DNA from: an uncultured Olsenella sp.
GTDB lineage: Bacteria > Actinomycetota > Coriobacteriia > Coriobacteriales > Atopobiaceae
Assembly: GCA_900540955.1 (NCBI GenBank)
Contig: UQIF01000008.1
Coordinates: forward strand, 1 to 64,000
Direction of reading: 5' to 3'
Length of the DNA: 64,000 nucleotides
Shown here: piece after piece, positions 36,384-45,063 of the stretch
Layout of the letters: each line of letters starts with the position of its first letter
Numbering within the stretch: the first letter of the stretch is position 1
Position numbers and translations under genes: made by a program
Notes under the pieces: generated by a model
Told to the model about the DNA's origin: nothing
Databases searched by the model: none
What the model saw: only the letters and a program-made list of their open reading frames with translations

Positions 36384-37019
36384 ATGGCTGACCAGCGGTT
36401 TGACGAGAGCGAGAAGTACGGCGACGGCTTCGACCCGATAGACGACGAGGTGTGGGTCACCCAGCAGGCGGCCCCGCTTGACGTCGAGAAGACCCTTGCC
36501 GGAGACACCGTCGAGTGGCAGCAGACGCGCGTGGGCGCGCCGCCGGTGCCCGCCCCGGTTCCGTCGCCGCCGCAGCAGGAGGCGCCCGTGCCCGATGCTG
36601 GCGCATATGACCGGGCCCTCGACCGGGGGAGCCGACTGAGCCTGAAGCTCGCGGTGGCCCTTCTTGCCGTCCTCGCGGTGCTCGTCGTGGGCAGCATCGT
36701 CGTCACGGAGGCGGTGGGCTCCGCACAGAAGGCGGCGGGCGCCGTGGGCGACGCCGTTGCCGGCGCGGTCGGCTCGGGCCCGGGGGACGAGGCCGCCTCG
36801 GGCGGCTCCGACGAGGGGAATTCTTCCTCCGGTTGGGGGATTCCTGAGGCGCTGGGCGACCTTTCCGACAAAGCGCGCGACGTCGTTTCCGGCACCGATG
36901 GCCTCCAGGGCACCGCCAAAGACATCGCGTCGGTCTTGGGCGATGTGGCAGACAAGTTGGGCGGCGTTGCGAGCGGCCTTGGAGACGCGGCGGGAAAGCT
37001 CGGCGACGTCCTGCGGTAG
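36384..37019 (+). CDS. Single-pass membrane protein, unknown function
   Basis: The 211-residue protein has a cytoplasmic, Pro-rich N-terminal part (52-70), one membrane helix (about 87-107), and an extracytoplasmic tail with Gly/Ser-rich linkers. The tail ends in an amphipathic repeat of the kind DVADKLGGVASGLGDAAGKLGDV (written here only as a pattern of GD/LG steps near 190-210). No family is recognised. AAGGGAG precedes the ATG. It is divergent from the marR operon and followed 115 nt later by an importer operon. Confidence 0.65.
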   Translation: MADQRFDESEKYGDGFDPIDDEVWVTQQAAPLDVEKTLAGDTVEWQQTRVGAPPVPAPVPSPPQQEAPVPDAGAYDRALDRGSRLSLKLAVALLAVLAVLVVGSIVVTEAVGSAQKAAGAVGDAVAGAVGSGPGDEAASGGSDEGNSSSGWGIPEALGDLSDKARDVVSGTDGLQGTAKDIASVLGDVADKLGGVASGLGDAAGKLGDVLR

Positions 37020-37134
37020 GACGCGGCGCCGCTCGCCAATTCGCTGATTGCATACGCCTCGCCGAGGCGGCATCCTTAGAGACGCGCGTCCGTTGCGGGT
37101 GCGCATCTTTGTTATATGGCAAGGGAGAGAGACC

Positions 37135-38166
37135 ATGATCACCAGAAGCAGATTCCTGCAGGTTCTCGCCGGGGGCGCCGGCGCCATTGCGCTCGCCGGA
37201 TGCGGCGCCCAGAAGGCCGTCGACGCCGGCGACGAGGGCAAGAAGGACGCCGCCGCGGAGCCGGTCGCTGTTCGCGCGGCCGCGCTCAAGGGCCCGACCG
37301 CGATGGGCCTCGTCAAGTTCATGAGCGAGGTGGACGCCGGCAACCTTAAGGACGAGGACTATAGCTTCAGAATCGTCGCCTCAGCCGACGAGGTGGCCCC
37401 GCTCATCTCGAAGTCCGAGGTCGACATCGCCGCCGTGCCCGCCAACCTCGCCTCCGTCCTCTACAACAAGACCTCCGGCGCCGTGCGCGTCATCGCGGTG
37501 AACACGCTCGGCGTGCTCTACATCTGCGAGCTCGGCGACACGGTGAACACCGTTGCCGACCTGCGAGGCAAGACGATCTTCTCGGCAGGCAAGGGCGCGA
37601 CGCCCGAGTACGCGCTCGAGTACGTCCTGCGTGCGAACGGCCTCGACCCTACCGCCGACGTGACCATCGAGTGGAAGAGCGAGCACGCCGAGTGCGTGGC
37701 CGCGCTTGCCCAGGACGCAACCGCCATCGCGATGCTGCCGCAGCCTTTCGTGACCACGGCGCAGGCCAAAAACGACCAGATTAGAGTGGCGCTCGACCTC
37801 AACCAGGAGTGGGCGGCCGCGTGCGAGGCCGAGGGGCGCGACGGCAAGCTCATCACCGGCGTCGCCGTCGTGCGCAGCGAGTTCGCCGACGCGCACCCTG
37901 AGGCGGTCGACGCGTTTCTTGGGCACTACCGCGAGTCGGTGGAGTTCGTCAACGCGAACACCGATGAGGCGGCGTCGCTCGTGGGCGGCTACGAGATCGT
38001 GCCCGAGACCGTGGCAAAGAAGGCTCTGCCTGCGTGCAACATCACGTTTGTCGACGGGGCCGACATGAAGGCGCAGCTCAGCGGCTACCTCGAGGTGCTT
38101 GCCGACCAGAACGTCGATGCCGTGGGCGGCAAGCTCCCCGGCGACGACTTCTACTACGGCGCCTAG
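37135..38166 (+). CDS. ABC importer solute-binding lipoprotein (NMT1/SsuA-like)
   Basis: The 343-residue protein has a lipobox ending in Cys23 (LAGC) and the periplasmic-binding fold of the NMT1/SsuA/THI5 group (VDIAAVPANLASVLYNKT; DLRGKTIFSAGKGATPEYALEYVLRANGLDP). Ligands in this group include sulfonates, nitrate, and pyrimidine/thiamine precursors; the ligand here is unknown. The start is at 37135 behind AAGGGAGAGAG. The permease and ATPase genes follow. Confidence 0.9.
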   Translation: MITRSRFLQVLAGGAGAIALAGCGAQKAVDAGDEGKKDAAAEPVAVRAAALKGPTAMGLVKFMSEVDAGNLKDEDYSFRIVASADEVAPLISKSEVDIAAVPANLASVLYNKTSGAVRVIAVNTLGVLYICELGDTVNTVADLRGKTIFSAGKGATPEYALEYVLRANGLDPTADVTIEWKSEHAECVAALAQDATAIAMLPQPFVTTAQAKNDQIRVALDLNQEWAAACEAEGRDGKLITGVAVVRSEFADAHPEAVDAFLGHYRESVEFVNANTDEAASLVGGYEIVPETVAKKALPACNITFVDGADMKAQLSGYLEVLADQNVDAVGGKLPGDDFYYGA

Positions 38167-38168
38167 CG

Positions 38169-38957
38169 TTGCGGCAGGAGAACACGGGCAAAGAATGGCG
38201 GCGCGCGCTATCCGTTTGGGGGGAGCGCGCGCTTGCCGTGGCGTTTTGGCTCGTCGTGTGGCAGGCGGCTGCCGTCGCCGTGGGCTCACGGATCATACTC
38301 GTGGGACCGGCAGAGGTCGTGGCTAGGCTCGCGGAGCTTGCCGAAACCCGGGAGTTCTGGGGCGCTGTCGGCGTGTCGTTGGCAAGGATTGCGGCGGGGT
38401 TTGCGCTGGCGGTCGTGGCCGGCATCGCGCTTGCGGCCGCCGCGGGGCGCTGGCGAGTCGCGCGCACGCTGCTCGCGCCGCTGGTGGGGGCCGTGAAAGC
38501 GGCGCCGGTGGCGAGCTTCGTCATCCTCGTGCTCATCTGGGTGCCGTCAAGGCGTCTCTCGGTGATCATCTCGTTCCTCATGGCGATGCCGATCGTGTAC
38601 ACGAACGTGCTCGAGGGCATCGACCAGACCGACCCCGCGCTGCTCGAGATGGCCGGTGTGTTCGGCGTGCGCGGATGGCGCCGCGCGGCGACGGTCTACG
38701 CCTCCGAGGTCGCGTCTTATCTTCGCGCGGGGGTTTCGCTTGCCGTCGGCCTTTCATGGAAGTCGGGCATCGCGGCCGAGGTCATCGGCCTGCCGGATCC
38801 CTCCATCGGCATCAACCTGTATGAGGCCAAGGTGTACCTGGACACGCCGGACCTGTTTGCCTGGACGCTCGCGATCGTGCTGCTCTCCGTGGCAATCGAG
38901 GCTGCGCTTCGCCGCGCGCTCGGGTGGGCGCAGGCGCGTTGGGAGGCGAGGGCGTGA
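38169..38957 (+). CDS. ABC importer permease (SsuC-like)
   Basis: About 262 residues with five or six membrane helices and the BPD_transp_1 EAA-like loop (PALLEMAGVFGVRGWRRAATVY). It pairs with the solute-binding protein upstream and the ATPase downstream. No ATG is available in frame near the N-terminus. The TTG at 38169 lies three bases after the preceding stop, which suggests termination-reinitiation; a GTG at 38238 is the alternative. The stop overlaps the ATPase start (ATGA). Confidence 0.82.
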   Translation: MRQENTGKEWRRALSVWGERALAVAFWLVVWQAAAVAVGSRIILVGPAEVVARLAELAETREFWGAVGVSLARIAAGFALAVVAGIALAAAAGRWRVARTLLAPLVGAVKAAPVASFVILVLIWVPSRRLSVIISFLMAMPIVYTNVLEGIDQTDPALLEMAGVFGVRGWRRAATVYASEVASYLRAGVSLAVGLSWKSGIAAEVIGLPDPSIGINLYEAKVYLDTPDLFAWTLAIVLLSVAIEAALRRALGWAQARWEARA

Positions 38958-39601
38958 TGGCGGAAGACGCGTCCTTTGCGCTCTTTGGCGTCGGCTTTGC
39001 CTACGGCGACGCGGGCACGCCGGTGCTCGCTGGAGCCTCGGCCGAGTTCGAGCCAGGCTGCGTGCACATGATCTTCGGGCCCTCCGGGGAGGGCAAGACC
39101 ACGCTGCTTCGCCTGCTCATGGGTCTTGAGCGGCCTTGCGCGGGCGAGGTCGCGCGGCCTGCGTCCGCGCTGATCGCCGCGGTGTTCCAGGAGGACCGGC
39201 TGTGCGACGGCATGACCGCGACGGCGAACATCCGCCTGCCGCATGCGGGGCTTCACGGTGCTGAGCTGCGGGAATTCATCGAACATGAACGTCGGGCGCT
39301 CAAGGAGGTCGGCATTGACGCCGACGAGGCGGCGCGTCCGGTCCGCGAGCTCTCCGGTGGCCAGCGCCGTCGGGTGGCGCTACTGCGTGCCCTTCTTGCC
39401 GATGCAGACGCGCTGTTCTTCGACGAGCCGCTCCGGGGCCTCGACGCCGAGGGCGCCGATCGCGTCGCCGGCTTCGCCGCGCCGTTGCTTGTGGGAAAGA
39501 CCGTGTTTTGGGTTACCCATGACGAGCGGGACGCTAGCCGCGTCGCCGATCCCGTGTGCTGGGTCCTCTCCGACGGGGTTTTGCGGCGCATGCCGGCGTA
39601 A
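38957..39601 (+). CDS. ABC importer ATPase (SsuB-like)
   Basis: The 214-residue ATPase is short for the family (usually 240-260). It has Walker A GPSGEGKTTLL, signature ELSGGQRRRVAL, Walker B ALFFDEPLRGLD and the H-loop His in VTHDE. The Q-loop is VFQEDRL. It powers the adjacent permease. ATG 38957 overlaps the permease stop. Its stop codon TAA begins the left arm of inverted-repeat element A. Confidence 0.88.
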   Translation: MAEDASFALFGVGFAYGDAGTPVLAGASAEFEPGCVHMIFGPSGEGKTTLLRLLMGLERPCAGEVARPASALIAAVFQEDRLCDGMTATANIRLPHAGLHGAELREFIEHERRALKEVGIDADEAARPVRELSGGQRRRVALLRALLADADALFFDEPLRGLDAEGADRVAGFAAPLLVGKTVFWVTHDERDASRVADPVCWVLSDGVLRRMPA

Positions 39602-39736
39602 AGTTCCAAAAATCAACGACTTAATTCCGTCTTGGTCGGTAACGGCACAAAAAAGGCGATTTGCTTAGATAGCGCCCTGCGTTTGGACGGGGCTACTCGC
39701 TCAAATCGAATTAAGTCGTATATTTTTGGAACTTTA
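39599..39736. repeat. 138-nt inverted-repeat element A
   Basis: The 28-nt terminal arms (39599-39626 and 39709-39736) match at 26 of 28 positions, with core AACGACTTAATT. The element starts at the TAA of the importer ATPase gene and ends at the TAA of the convergent nuclease-fold gene, so both stops sit in the arms. An inner CGATTTG/CAAATCG stem lies next to the right arm. The core repeats in element B. Confidence 0.9.
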
Positions 39737-40885
39737 GATAAGCTTCGCCCAATCGACGAGCAGTTCTGCCCTCAGTTGGGTGGCGGCCCTCTTCTCTTTC
39801 TCTGTTTCCGGCTTGAGCCGACGCCCAAGCCTTTCCGCCACGAGCTTGGCAAAGGCATCGAACCTGTCTTGGCTCCCCAGCATGTCGTGGGAGGCGAACA
39901 AAACGCGAATCCCCATCTGCTCGAGCGCGGCGGCCCGGTCGAAATCGCTGATGAGGCTCTCCTCGTTGTCGTGAACCATCTTGCTCTGGCATTCGACGTC
40001 GAGGCTGGCGTCTTCCCAGAACAGATCACAGTAGCAGTGGTTTCTTTGAGCGAGGAGCTGGGCGTTCGGGCTAAGGGCAACCTTTGCGTTGTGCTCGAAT
40101 CCGCCGAGGCCTTTTCCTCCCCGGCGGCGCGAAAGCCCGAGCAACAATGCCGTTTGAACTTCAAGTGGGGAGACGGCGCCGGGTGTGACGAGCTCCGCTG
40201 CCAGGCGCATTTTCTCTCGACCGTTTCGCCGCGTCGTCTCCTCGGTGAATTCCTTAAGGGCTTGGGGGTCGGTAAGCGGTGCTCGATTCCAAAGGCTCGA
40301 TAGCTCGGTGCCTTCAAAATAGGGCGACCATCCGTTCAGGCGCAGACGGCCGACATTGCTGGTCAGTAGTTTCTGAAGTCGTCGTTCGATGGGGGCGGGG
40401 GCCTTGTAAACCGAGAACGATCCGCACAGCTCGCTTGTTATCATCAGTGTCTTGATCCACGAGCTTCGCGCGGCGACCTGTTGCAGGGCCAGCTCCGGTG
40501 ATGCGACGCTGATGTCATCCGTTATCTGCACGAATGATCCGAACGGGAGCTCGCCCGACCAAAGATGAGGCCGGATCAGCTTCGAGGGCCGGGCGTCTTT
40601 TCGGTCATGGACAAGAACGTCGACGGGACCGTCGAAACACGCGGCAAATGCGAGGAACACCTTCTTGAGCTCGGCGGCGGAGCCGCCGGCTTTTCGCCAT
40701 TGGGGCCCCGACTGAAACAAGCCGCATAACGGTAGCGTCTCAAGGAGTTCCGCCCTGAGGGCGGCGAGGTCGTCTGGCGCCATCGCGCCGCGAAGCATCT
40801 CCTCGTCGCCCGCCGTGAGCAGGCGAACGATGGGCGGAGTGCGCCAAAACTTCAGAGCCGATATGTCGCATATGCGCGTTTCCAT
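39734..40885 (-). CDS. Putative PD-(D/E)xK nuclease-fold protein (AbiEi/DUF559-like)
   Basis: This 383-residue protein has no confident family. The N-terminal 230 residues look like an AbiEi-type regulator (helical, with TLPLCGLFQSG and a later strand-rich part). The C-terminal 140 residues fit a Vsr/DUF559-like nuclease: SPLEVQ (Glu242), CDLFW (Asp287), LDVECQSK (Glu298, Gln300, Lys302), and DFDRAAALEQMGIRVLF. These are order-consistent with E...D...ExQxK and the following helix-strand. No Shine-Dalgarno is seen before ATG 40885. The gene is bracketed by elements A and B, which share ends. A toxin-antitoxin or defence role is inferred. Confidence 0.55.
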   Translation of the reverse strand: METRICDISALKFWRTPPIVRLLTAGDEEMLRGAMAPDDLAALRAELLETLPLCGLFQSGPQWRKAGGSAAELKKVFLAFAACFDGPVDVLVHDRKDARPSKLIRPHLWSGELPFGSFVQITDDISVASPELALQQVAARSSWIKTLMITSELCGSFSVYKAPAPIERRLQKLLTSNVGRLRLNGWSPYFEGTELSSLWNRAPLTDPQALKEFTEETTRRNGREKMRLAAELVTPGAVSPLEVQTALLLGLSRRRGGKGLGGFEHNAKVALSPNAQLLAQRNHCYCDLFWEDASLDVECQSKMVHDNEESLISDFDRAAALEQMGIRVLFASHDMLGSQDRFDAFAKLVAERLGRRLKPETEKEKRAATQLRAELLVDWAKLI

Positions 40886-40974
40886 GAAAAGACGCTAGCA
40901 CGAGCTCTGCCAATGGACGTTTTCCGGTCGGTTAAGGGGCCGACATTATCCGATATGCGGCAATCGCGTTGACG

Positions 40975-41100
40975 AAGTCGTGAAAATAAACGACTTAATT
41001 CGTACCCAACGAGTATGTAGGCCAATTTCTGCGCCAAAACACATCGATTGGCGGTGGGATACCAAGGCGATCTGAATTAAGTCGTTTATTTTCAGGACTT
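40975..41100. repeat. 126-nt inverted-repeat element B
   Basis: The 27-nt terminal arms (40975-41001 and 41074-41100) match at 26 of 27 positions and share the AAAT-AACGACTTAATTC core with element A. The interior differs but also holds stems (CCAAT/ATTGG; GTACCCA with TGGGATAC). It lies upstream of the nuclease-fold gene and before the nadA promoter. Confidence 0.9.
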
Positions 41101-41160
41101 GCTAGCGTCAAAGCCCGGCCCGCGGCCTCGGGGCCGTCCAGTTTGCCGGCTTGTTACTGT

Positions 41161-41190
41161 CTTGTCACCTGTAAAGTCAAGTGCCATACT
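41161..41190 (+). promoter_or_regulatory. nadA promoter and candidate NiaR operator
   Basis: TTGTCA (41162-41167), 17 nt, CATACT (41185-41190). CTTGTC (41161-41166) and GTCAAG (41176-41181) form a near-palindrome covering the core promoter. It is suitable for the 3H-domain repressor encoded at the end of the operon. Confidence 0.55.
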
Positions 41191-41246
41191 GTCAACCACT
41201 GTATCTCGACCCGGCGGGGAGGCCGGGTCCGACGGAGAGGCATGGC

Positions 41247-42173
41247 ATGGTTTCTGACGAGATGCGTGCAGAGGTCGAGCGACTCAAGCGCGAGCAGGAC
41301 GCGGTGATTCTCGCGCACTATTACGTGACGCCTGGCGCGCAGGATTTGGCCGACTACATCGGCGACTCGTTTTTCCTGTCAAAGAAGGCGGCCACGCTCG
41401 ACTGCAAGACGCTGGTCTTTGCCGGCGTGCACTTCATGGCCGAGTCGGCGAAGCTCTTGAGCCCCGATAAGCGCGTGCTCATGCCCGAGCCCACCGCCGA
41501 CTGCCCCATGGCCCACATGGTCAAGAAGGCCACCATCGACGCCGCGCGCGCCAAGTACGGCGACGACCTCGCCGTGGCCTGCTACGTTAATTCGACGAGC
41601 CAGATGAAGGCTTGGTCCGACGTGTGCGTGACCTCCTCGAACGCCGTCAAGATCGTGCGCGCCCTGCCGCAGCACAACGTCTTGTTCATCCCCGACATGA
41701 ACCTCGGCCACTACGTCGCGCTGCAGGTTCCCGAGAAGAACGTCATTCTGAACGACGGCTTCTGTCCCACCCACGAGGCCATCGAGCTCGCCGAGATCGA
41801 GGCTGCCCGCGCCGAGCACCCCGGCGCCCGCGTGCTCGCGCACCCCGAGTGCGGCGACTGGGTGCTCAAGGAGGCCGACTTCGTCGGCTCCACCTCGCAG
41901 ATCATCGCCGAGGCCGTGGCGAGCGACGCCACCGACTTCATCATCGCGACGGTCCACGGCGTCATCCGCGAGCTCGAGGCTCAGACCGCGGGCACGGGCA
42001 AGCGCTTCTGGTTCCCGCGCACTACGCCCATCTGCCCCAACATGGCTCGCGTTACGGCCGAGAAGGTCCTCGCATGTCTGCGCGACGGCACGGGCGAGAT
42101 CAGCCTGCCGGGCGACGCGGTCGCCGACGGCTCCGCCCACGCGCTCGACCTCATGCTGGACTACGCAAAATAA
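41247..42173 (+). CDS. nadA: Quinolinate synthase
   Basis: The 308-residue enzyme condenses iminoaspartate with dihydroxyacetone phosphate to quinolinate, the NAD precursor. Likely [4Fe-4S] ligands are Cys86 (ADCPM), Cys202 (HPECGDW) and Cys263 (PICPNM). The start is ATG 41247 behind GGAGAGG; an upstream frame was rejected. It is first gene of nadA-nadB-nadC-niaR. Confidence 0.95.
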   Translation: MVSDEMRAEVERLKREQDAVILAHYYVTPGAQDLADYIGDSFFLSKKAATLDCKTLVFAGVHFMAESAKLLSPDKRVLMPEPTADCPMAHMVKKATIDAARAKYGDDLAVACYVNSTSQMKAWSDVCVTSSNAVKIVRALPQHNVLFIPDMNLGHYVALQVPEKNVILNDGFCPTHEAIELAEIEAARAEHPGARVLAHPECGDWVLKEADFVGSTSQIIAEAVASDATDFIIATVHGVIRELEAQTAGTGKRFWFPRTTPICPNMARVTAEKVLACLRDGTGEISLPGDAVADGSAHALDLMLDYAK

Positions 42174-42212
42174 GACGTCGGGGCTGTCTCCTCGTCAAAC
42201 GGAAGGAAAACT

Positions 42213-43514
42213 ATGGCTGGAACGAAGACCATCGACGCGGACGTCGTCATCATCGGGTGCGGCGTGGCGGGCCTCTACTGTGCCCTTAACCTGCCGCACG
42301 CCCTGCGTGTCGTGCTTCTTGCCAAGACCACCGTCGACGAGTGCGACTCCATGCTCGCCCAAGGCGGTATCTGCGTGCTGCACGACCCGGACGACTACGA
42401 GTCCTTCTTTGAGGACACGCTGCGCGCCGGCCACTACGAGAACCGCCTCGAGTCCGTCGACATGATGATCCGGGCGAGCCGCCCCATCATTGACGACCTG
42501 ATCAAGCGCGGCGTTCGCTTTGCCCGCACTGCCACGGGCGAGCTCGACTACACCCGCGAGGGCGCCCACTCCCGCCCGCGCATCGTCTATCACGAGGACA
42601 TCACGGGCGAGGAGATCACCACGCACCTGCTTGCCTGCGTGCGCGAGCTTCCGAACGCGACCGTGCTCGAGAACACCTGCATGACCGACATCCTCGAGGG
42701 CTTCGAGGCAGACGGACGCCGCGTGTGCCGCGGCATCGTGGCCGAGGACGCCGGCGGCGCGCGCCTGCAGATAAACGCCGACGCCACGGTGCTCGCGACG
42801 GGCGGCGTGGGCGGCCTGTACAAGCACTCCACGAACTACCCCTGCCTCACCGGCGACGGCTGCCGCGTGGCCGCTGAGCACGGCGTGCTCCTCGAGCACA
42901 TGGACTTCGTGCAGATCCACCCCACGACGCTGTGGACCCAAAAGCCCGGCCGCAGCTTCCTCATCTCGGAGTCCGCGCGCGGCGAGGGCGCGATTCTGCT
43001 CAACGGCGCGGGCGAGCGCTTCTGCGACGAGCTTCAGCCGCGCGACGTGGTCTCCGGAAACATCCTGCGCGAGATGGCCCGCGAGGGCTCCGAGCACGTC
43101 TGGCTCAGCTTCGAGCACGTGGCGCGCGAGGAGCTCCAGAACCACTTCACCCACATCTGCGAGCAGTGCCGCGAGGAGGGCTACGACATCTTCACCGAGC
43201 CGGTGCCCGTCGTTCCGGCCCAGCACTATTTCATGGGCGGCATCCACGTGAACTCCGACTCGGAGACCACCCTGCCGCATCTCTTTGCTGCCGGTGAGAC
43301 GTGCTGCAACGGCGTGCACGGCCGCAACCGCCTGGCGTCGAATAGCCTGCTCGAGGGCCTGGTGTTCGCTCAGCGTGCCGCCGACAAGATCATGCGCGAC
43401 CGCTTCGCCGCCGACACCGCCGCCCAGCTCGCCATCGCCGCGGGCGCCCGGAGCCGCTTCATCGCGGGCTCGCGCGACGTGACCGACGTCGCGGTCCTTT
43501 GCGGCGCCGAGTAG
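42213..43514 (+). CDS. nadB: L-aspartate oxidase (short form)
   Basis: The 433-residue FAD enzyme oxidises aspartate to iminoaspartate for NadA. It has the dinucleotide motif GCGVAGLYCAL (15-25), LAQGGIC, the active-site region of fumarate-reductase-like enzymes (HPTTLW, RGEGAILLN, QHYFMGGIHV) and NRLASNSLLEGLVF. Usual NadB is about 530-540 residues. The missing part is the C-terminal helical domain, and anaerobes often carry this short form using fumarate-like acceptors. AAGGAAAA precedes ATG. Confidence 0.9.
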   Translation: MAGTKTIDADVVIIGCGVAGLYCALNLPHALRVVLLAKTTVDECDSMLAQGGICVLHDPDDYESFFEDTLRAGHYENRLESVDMMIRASRPIIDDLIKRGVRFARTATGELDYTREGAHSRPRIVYHEDITGEEITTHLLACVRELPNATVLENTCMTDILEGFEADGRRVCRGIVAEDAGGARLQINADATVLATGGVGGLYKHSTNYPCLTGDGCRVAAEHGVLLEHMDFVQIHPTTLWTQKPGRSFLISESARGEGAILLNGAGERFCDELQPRDVVSGNILREMAREGSEHVWLSFEHVAREELQNHFTHICEQCREEGYDIFTEPVPVVPAQHYFMGGIHVNSDSETTLPHLFAAGETCCNGVHGRNRLASNSLLEGLVFAQRAADKIMRDRFAADTAAQLAIAAGARSRFIAGSRDVTDVAVLCGAE

Positions 43515-43576
43515 CGGGAAAGAAGACCAGGCAAGAAGGGCGAACCCGCGCGCCCTTGTTCACGTACGCGCGATTT

Positions 43577-43607
43577 TGGGACAAAATCCCCCGTCCCTTT
43601 TGTCCCA
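43577..43607. repeat. GGGACAAAA palindrome between nadB and nadC
   Basis: TGGGACAAAA (43577-43586) pairs perfectly with TTTTGTCCCA (43598-43607) around an 11-nt C-rich loop. It ends a few bases before the nadC ribosome site, so it could modulate nadC translation or stabilise the upstream mRNA. Confidence 0.8.
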
Positions 43608-43620
43608 GTGAGGAGAGACG

Positions 43621-44481
43621 ATGATGGACCCGATGATTCAGGCAAAGATGGACGCCGCGATTCGCGCCGCGCTCGAGGAGGACATGCCGTTCGGCGACGT
43701 AAGCACGATGTCCGTCATGTCCGAGCCTCGTCCCGGCCGCGTGCAGCTCATTGCCAAGCAGGACGGCGTGATCGCCGGCCTTGGCGTGTTCGCGCGCGTC
43801 TTTGCCCTCATCGACCCCGCCGTGACCGTGAACGCGCTCGTCGCCGACGGCGACGAGGTGACGAACGGCCAGCACCTCGCCACCGTCGAGGGCGACGTCC
43901 GCGTGCTGCTCGAGGGCGAGCGCGTTGCCCTCAATTACCTCCAGCGCATGAGCGGCGTAGCCACCTACACCCACCGCATCGTCGCCTCGCTCGTGGCGGC
44001 GGGCGCGAAGACCCGCCTTGTCTGCACGCGAAAGACCACGCCCGGCCTGCGCCTCTTTGAGCGCGAGGCCGTGCGCATGGGCGGCGGGCACCTGCATCGC
44101 TACGGCCTCTCGGACGCGGTGATGCTCAAGGACAACCACATCGACGCCGCCGGCGGCATCACGCCCGCCGTGGCCGCCGCCCGCGCGACCGCGCCCTTCA
44201 CCGCCAAGGTCGAGGTCGAGTGCGAGACGCTCGACATGGTGCGCGAGGCCGTCGAGGCGGGTGCCGACATCATCATGCTCGACAACATGGACCACGCCAC
44301 GATGGCCGAGGCGATCTCGATCATCGACGGCCGCGCGACGACCGAGGCGAGCGGAAACGTCACCGCCGAGAACGTCACGGGCTACGCCGACCTCGGGGTC
44401 GACATCGTGAGCTGCGGCGCCCTCACGCACTCCGCGGGCATCTTGGACCTCTCGCTCAAGCACCTCGAGGTGCTCGGGTGA
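43621..44481 (+). CDS. nadC: Quinolinate phosphoribosyltransferase
   Basis: The 286-residue enzyme converts quinolinate and PRPP to nicotinate mononucleotide. Signature parts are VALNYLQRMSGVAT, CTRKTTPGLR, GGGHLHRYGLSDAVMLKDNH and IDIVSCGALTHSA. The first ATG of an ATG-ATG pair follows GAGGAGAG. The stop overlaps the niaR start. Confidence 0.94.
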   Translation: MMDPMIQAKMDAAIRAALEEDMPFGDVSTMSVMSEPRPGRVQLIAKQDGVIAGLGVFARVFALIDPAVTVNALVADGDEVTNGQHLATVEGDVRVLLEGERVALNYLQRMSGVATYTHRIVASLVAAGAKTRLVCTRKTTPGLRLFEREAVRMGGGHLHRYGLSDAVMLKDNHIDAAGGITPAVAAARATAPFTAKVEVECETLDMVREAVEAGADIIMLDNMDHATMAEAISIIDGRATTEASGNVTAENVTGYADLGVDIVSCGALTHSAGILDLSLKHLEVLG

Positions 44482-45026
44482 GCGGTTCCGGCGAGGTGCG
44501 CCGTGAGGAGATCCTCAAGGCCCTGACCTCGGCCGATGCTCCCATGGCGGGCGCGTCTCTCGCTCAGGCGGTCGGCGTTTCTCGCCAAGTCGTCGTGCAG
44601 GACATCGCGCTTCTTCGCTTGCAGGGCTGGCCCATCAACTCGACGAATCGCGGCTACGTGCTCGAGCGCGAGGCCACCCGGCCCACTCGTTTGTTCAAGT
44701 GCCACCACTCCGTCGAGCAGACCGCCGACGAGCTCAATTTGATCGTCGATTTGGGCGGGCACGTCCGCGACGTGCTCGTCAACCATCGCGTCTACGGCAA
44801 GCTCAGCTGCGAGCTCGGCATCGCGAGCAGGCGGGATGTGCGTGCCTATATCGACCAGATCCATTCGGGGAAGTCGAGTCCGCTCATGCTCATCACGAGC
44901 GGCTACCACTTCCATCACGTGACCGCCGAGTCCGAGGAGGTCCTCGACGAGATCGGCGACGCCCTTGCTCAGGCTGGTTTTCTCGCGCCAAAGACGGACT
45001 TTGAGCTAGAGTCATTTGGCGAATAG
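44478..45026 (+). CDS. niaR: Niacin-responsive repressor (3H domain)
   Basis: The 182-residue protein has an N-terminal HTH_11 (LAQAVGVSRQVVVQDIALLRLQG) and a C-terminal 3H domain with conserved His at 76-77, 103, 129 and 144-147, which binds nicotinic acid with metal. NiaR represses NAD synthesis and niacin uptake genes when niacin is high. The GTG at 44478 overlaps the nadC TGA (GTGA), so nadC and niaR are coupled, giving operon autoregulation. Confidence 0.9.
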   Translation: MSGSGEVRREEILKALTSADAPMAGASLAQAVGVSRQVVVQDIALLRLQGWPINSTNRGYVLEREATRPTRLFKCHHSVEQTADELNLIVDLGGHVRDVLVNHRVYGKLSCELGIASRRDVRAYIDQIHSGKSSPLMLITSGYHFHHVTAESEEVLDEIGDALAQAGFLAPKTDFELESFGE

Positions 45027-45063
45027 CCAAAACGCCGCCCGCGGCACGTCCGAAGGAGCATCT

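Noticed and set aside
39599..41100. Insertion sequence ends
   Set aside because: No transposase is encoded, and each element has its own pair of arms rather than one arm at each end.
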